NCBI GenBank assembly: GCA_028872015.1
Contig: JAGWLO010000002.1
Span: 62,001 to 126,000 of the forward strand
DNA: 64,000 nt
Source of the DNA: Burkholderiales bacterium
Lineage (GTDB): Bacteria; Pseudomonadota; Gammaproteobacteria; Burkholderiales; Burkholderiaceae_C
Direction: 5' to 3'
Positions 61,947 through 64,000 of the stretch are shown piece by piece. The notes below the pieces were generated by a model. It saw only the letters and a list, made by a program, of their open reading frames with translations, did not search any database and was not told where the DNA came from. The translations under genes were made by a program, and so were the position numbers. Numbering within the stretch: position 1 is the first letter of the stretch; each line of letters starts with the position of its first letter.

Positions 61947-62732
61947 TTACTCGTCGAGCGCCAGCCCCATCATCTTGCTGAAGCCGCCGTCGACGTAGGT
62001 GATCTCGGCGCTGATCCCGCTGGCCAGGTCCGACAGCAGAAACGCGGCCACGTTGCCGACGTCGGCGATGGTGATGTTGCGGCCGATGGCGGAGTTTTCG
62101 GCCGCGGCCTCGATCATCTTGCCGATGCCCTTGATGCCCGAGGCGGCCAGCGTCTTGATCGGCCCGGCCGAGATGCCGTTCACGCGCACGCCCTTGCGGC
62201 CCAGGCTGGCCGCCAGGTACCGCACGCTCGCCTCCAGCGAGGCCTTGGCCAGACCCATCGTGTTGTAGTTGGGCATGGCGCGCTCGGCACCCAGGTAGCT
62301 CAGCGTCAGCAGCGACGAGTTCGGCCGCAGGTAGGGCAGGGCGGCCTTGGCCAGCGCCGGGAAACTGTAGGCCGAGATGTCGTGAGCGATGCGGAAGTTC
62401 TCGCGCGTGAGGCCGTCGAGAAAGTCGCCCGCGATCGCCTCGCGCGGTGCATAGCCGATCGCATGCACCAGGCCGTCGAACTGGCCCCAGGCGGCGCCCA
62501 ACTGCTCGACGAGGCGGGCGATCTGGGCATCGTCGCCAACGTCGCACTCGAAAACCAGGCTGGAGCCGAACTCCTGCGCGTACTCGGTGATGCGGTCGCG
62601 GAATCGATCGCCCACGTAGCTGAAGGCGAGCTCGGCCCCCTGGGCGCGGCAGGCCCGGGCGATGCCGTAGGCGATCGACCGGTTGGACAGCACGCCGGTG
62701 ATCAGAAAGCGCTTGCCGGCAAGAAAGCTCAT
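61947..62732 (-). CDS. fabI: Enoyl-[acyl-carrier-protein] reductase (NADH) FabI
   Basis: 261 residues of the divergent short-chain dehydrogenase type: KRFLITGVLSNRSIAYGIAR (NADH site), VHAIGYAPREAIAGDFLDGL and the active-site region LSYLGAERAMPNYNTMGLAK with the Y-x6-K pair. The end NVAAFLLSDLASGISAEITY is family-typical. It reduces enoyl-ACP in the last step of each fatty-acid elongation cycle. It is convergent with the decarboxylase gene and divergent from the rimP operon, with a shared upstream region of about 110 bp to the rimP transcription start. Confidence 0.97.
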   Translation of the reverse strand: MSFLAGKRFLITGVLSNRSIAYGIARACRAQGAELAFSYVGDRFRDRITEYAQEFGSSLVFECDVGDDAQIARLVEQLGAAWGQFDGLVHAIGYAPREAIAGDFLDGLTRENFRIAHDISAYSFPALAKAALPYLRPNSSLLTLSYLGAERAMPNYNTMGLAKASLEASVRYLAASLGRKGVRVNGISAGPIKTLAASGIKGIGKMIEAAAENSAIGRNITIADVGNVAAFLLSDLASGISAEITYVDGGFSKMMGLALDE

Positions 62733-62812
62733 GGCGACTCCGTGGGTCTCGCGATCGGGGGCGGCATTCTGGCACGCAGCCCGCCCCCGGGGCCTGCCGG
62801 CAACGGGCCGGC

Positions 62813-62841
62813 TTGCCCGTGCAAAAAGGCCGGTCTATAAT
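62813..62841 (+). promoter_or_regulatory. Promoter of the rimP-nusA operon
   Basis: A -35 box TTGCCC (62813-62818) and a perfect -10 box TATAAT (62836-62841) with 17-bp spacing, the best sigma-70 promoter in the window. Transcription should begin near 62848. The TTG inside the -35 box cannot be the rimP start. Confidence 0.8.
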
Positions 62842-62866
62842 CCGCGCTTTCCCGGGGTGTGCTGCG

Positions 62867-62895
62867 TGGGCGGAATCTTCCAGCCCATTTTTTTT
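62867..62895 (+). terminator. Terminator-like hairpin in the rimP leader (candidate attenuator)
   Basis: TGGGCGGA-ATCT-TCC-A-GCCCA forms an 8-bp stem with one bulged A, followed directly by eight T. It lies about 20 bp after the expected transcription start of the rimP-nusA operon, so it would stop transcription before rimP unless prevented. Further hairpins follow in the leader (GTCCTG 62956-62961 with CAGGAC 62998-63003 enclosing GGCTCG/CGAGCC). rimP leaders with attenuators are known in gammaproteobacteria. Confidence 0.6.
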
Positions 62896-63019
62896 GCTCG
62901 ATCGACTCTTGTGTGGCTTGCGGACGGACTTGTCCTCCGCACGCCACCGGCGCCGGTCCTGGCGGCTCGCCCCGGAGCATGGGTCGAGCCACCGGATCAG
63001 GACGCAGGGGACCAAGGGT

Positions 63020-63757
63020 TTGGGTCAGACATCGGGCAACCACGCCAGGCAGGGCGCAGTCAAGGCGGCTGGGCGCAGCCGTGCGCAAGGCGGCACCCAA
63101 GGCCGTGCGGCTGCGCCGCGTCGTCCGCCGGCCCGCAGCGCCGAGCCGGCGGCGCCGGTCGACCTGGCCGCCCGCGTGGGCTGGCGCGAGGCGATCTCGG
63201 CCACGGTGGGCGGCCTGGGCTACCAGCTCGTGGATGTGGAGCGGGCCGGGCGCGGGCTGCTGCGCATCACGATCGACCGCGTGCCCGGCCGGGCTTACGC
63301 CAGCCGCGGCGCCGAGGGCGCAGCGCCGGACACGGGCGAATTCGTCACCGTCGAGGATTGCGAGCAGGTCACGCGCCAGCTGCAGTACGCGCTGGAGGTC
63401 GAGGGCCTGGACTACGCGCGGCTCGAGGTGTCCTCGCCGGGGCTGGACCGGCCGCTGCGCACCGAAGCCGATCTCCAGCGCTTCTCGGGCCAGGCCGTCC
63501 ACGTGGCGCTGAAGGTGCCGTTCCAGGGCCGCAAGGTCTGGCAGGGCGTGCTCGGCGCAGCACCCGAAGGCGGCTGGCAGCTCGTGTTCGACGACGGCAA
63601 GGCCGAGCAGGTGTTCGGATTCAGGCTCGAGGAGGTGCGCGAGGCACGCCTCGTGCCGGTGCTGGATTTCAAGGGCCGCAAGTCGGGTGCGCAAGCCCCG
63701 CGCGGCGGTCAGGCAGGCGCGGCGCAAGCCGCCGCGCCGGGCGTCGAAGGAGGCTAG
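63020..63757 (+). CDS. rimP: Ribosome maturation factor RimP
   Basis: 245 residues from the TTG at 63020, or 193 from the GTG at 63176. The conserved core starts at the latter: [20 protein letters not shown], then [40 protein letters not shown] and [20 protein letters not shown], followed by a C-terminal SH3-like domain. RimP helps 30S subunit assembly. The TTG has a GGGG ribosome site 9 bp upstream and GC-rich codon bias runs through the Arg/Ala-rich extension, so a longer start is plausible; GTG 63176 lacks a ribosome site. nusA follows after 7 bp. Confidence 0.9.
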   Translation: MGQTSGNHARQGAVKAAGRSRAQGGTQGRAAAPRRPPARSAEPAAPVDLAARVGWREAISATVGGLGYQLVDVERAGRGLLRITIDRVPGRAYASRGAEGAAPDTGEFVTVEDCEQVTRQLQYALEVEGLDYARLEVSSPGLDRPLRTEADLQRFSGQAVHVALKVPFQGRKVWQGVLGAAPEGGWQLVFDDGKAEQVFGFRLEEVREARLVPVLDFKGRKSGAQAPRGGQAGAAQAAAPGVEGG

Positions 63758-63764
63758 GGAAGCG

Positions 63765-64000
63765 ATGAATCGCGAAATGTTGATGCTGGTGGATGCCATC
63801 TCGCGCGAGAAGACGGTCGACCGCGACGTCGTCTTCGGCGCCGTCGAGGCCGCGCTGGCACAGGCCACGAAGAAGCTCAATGGCGGCGAGGTCGACATCC
63901 GCGTCGCGGTCGACCGCGAGACGGGCGACTACGAGACCTTCCGTCGCTGGCTGGTGGTGCCCGACAGCGCCGGCCTGCAGAACCCCGACGCCGAAGAACT
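63765..64000 (+). CDS. nusA: Transcription termination/antitermination factor NusA, N-terminal part
   Basis: Only the first 78 residues are in the window; the gene runs off the right edge. The start [20 protein letters not shown] and [19 protein letters not shown] are the classical NusA N-terminal domain that binds RNA polymerase. NusA modulates pausing, termination and antitermination, and can control its own operon. The ATG at 63765 follows an AGGGA ribosome site, 7 bp after rimP. Confidence 0.95.
   Translation, partial: MNREMLMLVDAISREKTVDRDVVFGAVEAALAQATKKLNGGEVDIRVAVDRETGDYETFRRWLVVPDSAGLQNPDAEE

Noticed and set aside
62813-63019. Longer rimP reading starting at a TTG at 62813
   Set aside because: That TTG is part of the -35 box of the operon promoter and the following part contains the terminator-like hairpin; it cannot be translated from this promoter.
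1-64000. CRISPR array, insertion sequence or secretion/biosynthetic cluster
   Set aside because: No regularly spaced repeats, no transposase with terminal inverted repeats, and no modular synthase or secretion genes were seen on either strand.

Overview
The window is about 64 kb of very GC-rich DNA with dense, mostly short intergenic gaps. Gene content points to a betaproteobacterium of the order Burkholderiales, near the Rubrivivax/Leptothrix/Methylibium group: a phasin for polyhydroxyalkanoate granules, a pyruvate dehydrogenase operon whose E3 carries its own lipoyl domain, a DUF934 gene inside the sulfate-assimilation operon, a FimV-like protein and a rimP-nusA operon. The genus is inferred from gene content only; no rRNA gene is present.

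Layout. 1-3.2 kb: the 3' end of a GH94 glycan phosphorylase (cyclic beta-glucan synthase type) and a secreted alpha/beta hydrolase, then tRNA-Arg(UCU). 3.4-9 kb: a glutathione transferase, an acyl-CoA dehydrogenase paired with an APH-type kinase, a Crp/Fnr regulator and a class II aldolase. 9.1-12.6 kb: a FimV-like membrane protein, ferredoxin reductase and a 7Fe ferredoxin. 12.6-18.6 kb: one leftward, translationally coupled sulfate-assimilation operon (sulfite reductase, DUF934, cysH, cysD, cysN, SUMT). 18.8-25.2 kb: a patatin lipoprotein, a phasin with a recognisable promoter and repeated TGC-rich sites, and a coupled rightward set (deacetylase, thioesterase, nitroreductase, antiporter, 2-hydroxyacid dehydrogenase). 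25.3-31 kb: a two-subunit molybdenum hydroxylase, rmuC, a DUF4124/glutaredoxin protein and folD. 31-40.3 kb: a FixJ-like response regulator and membrane PAS histidine kinase divergent from aceE-aceF-lpd. 40.3-51.7 kb: glycogen metabolism in two divergent blocks, glgP-glgB-glgX-malQ leftward and glgC-glgA rightward, around an AT-rich control region.

53.66-57.71 kb is a small integrative element inserted in the 3' end of tRNA-Ser(GGA). It has a 31-bp near-perfect direct repeat at its ends, a tyrosine integrase beside the tRNA, a HigBA toxin-antitoxin pair, two small phage-like ORFs, a DUF4236 protein and a HEPN-like protein. Repeated TTGTACGGT motifs near both ends look like integrase arm sites. 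This is the main mobile and accessory part of the window.

57.8-64 kb returns to core genes: DUF2237, SPFH (stomatin-like) and NfeD proteins, a large PLP-dependent Arg/Lys/Orn decarboxylase, fabI, and the rimP-nusA operon. That operon has a near-consensus promoter and a terminator-like hairpin in a structured leader, suggesting attenuation. No CRISPR array, insertion sequence or rRNA was seen.
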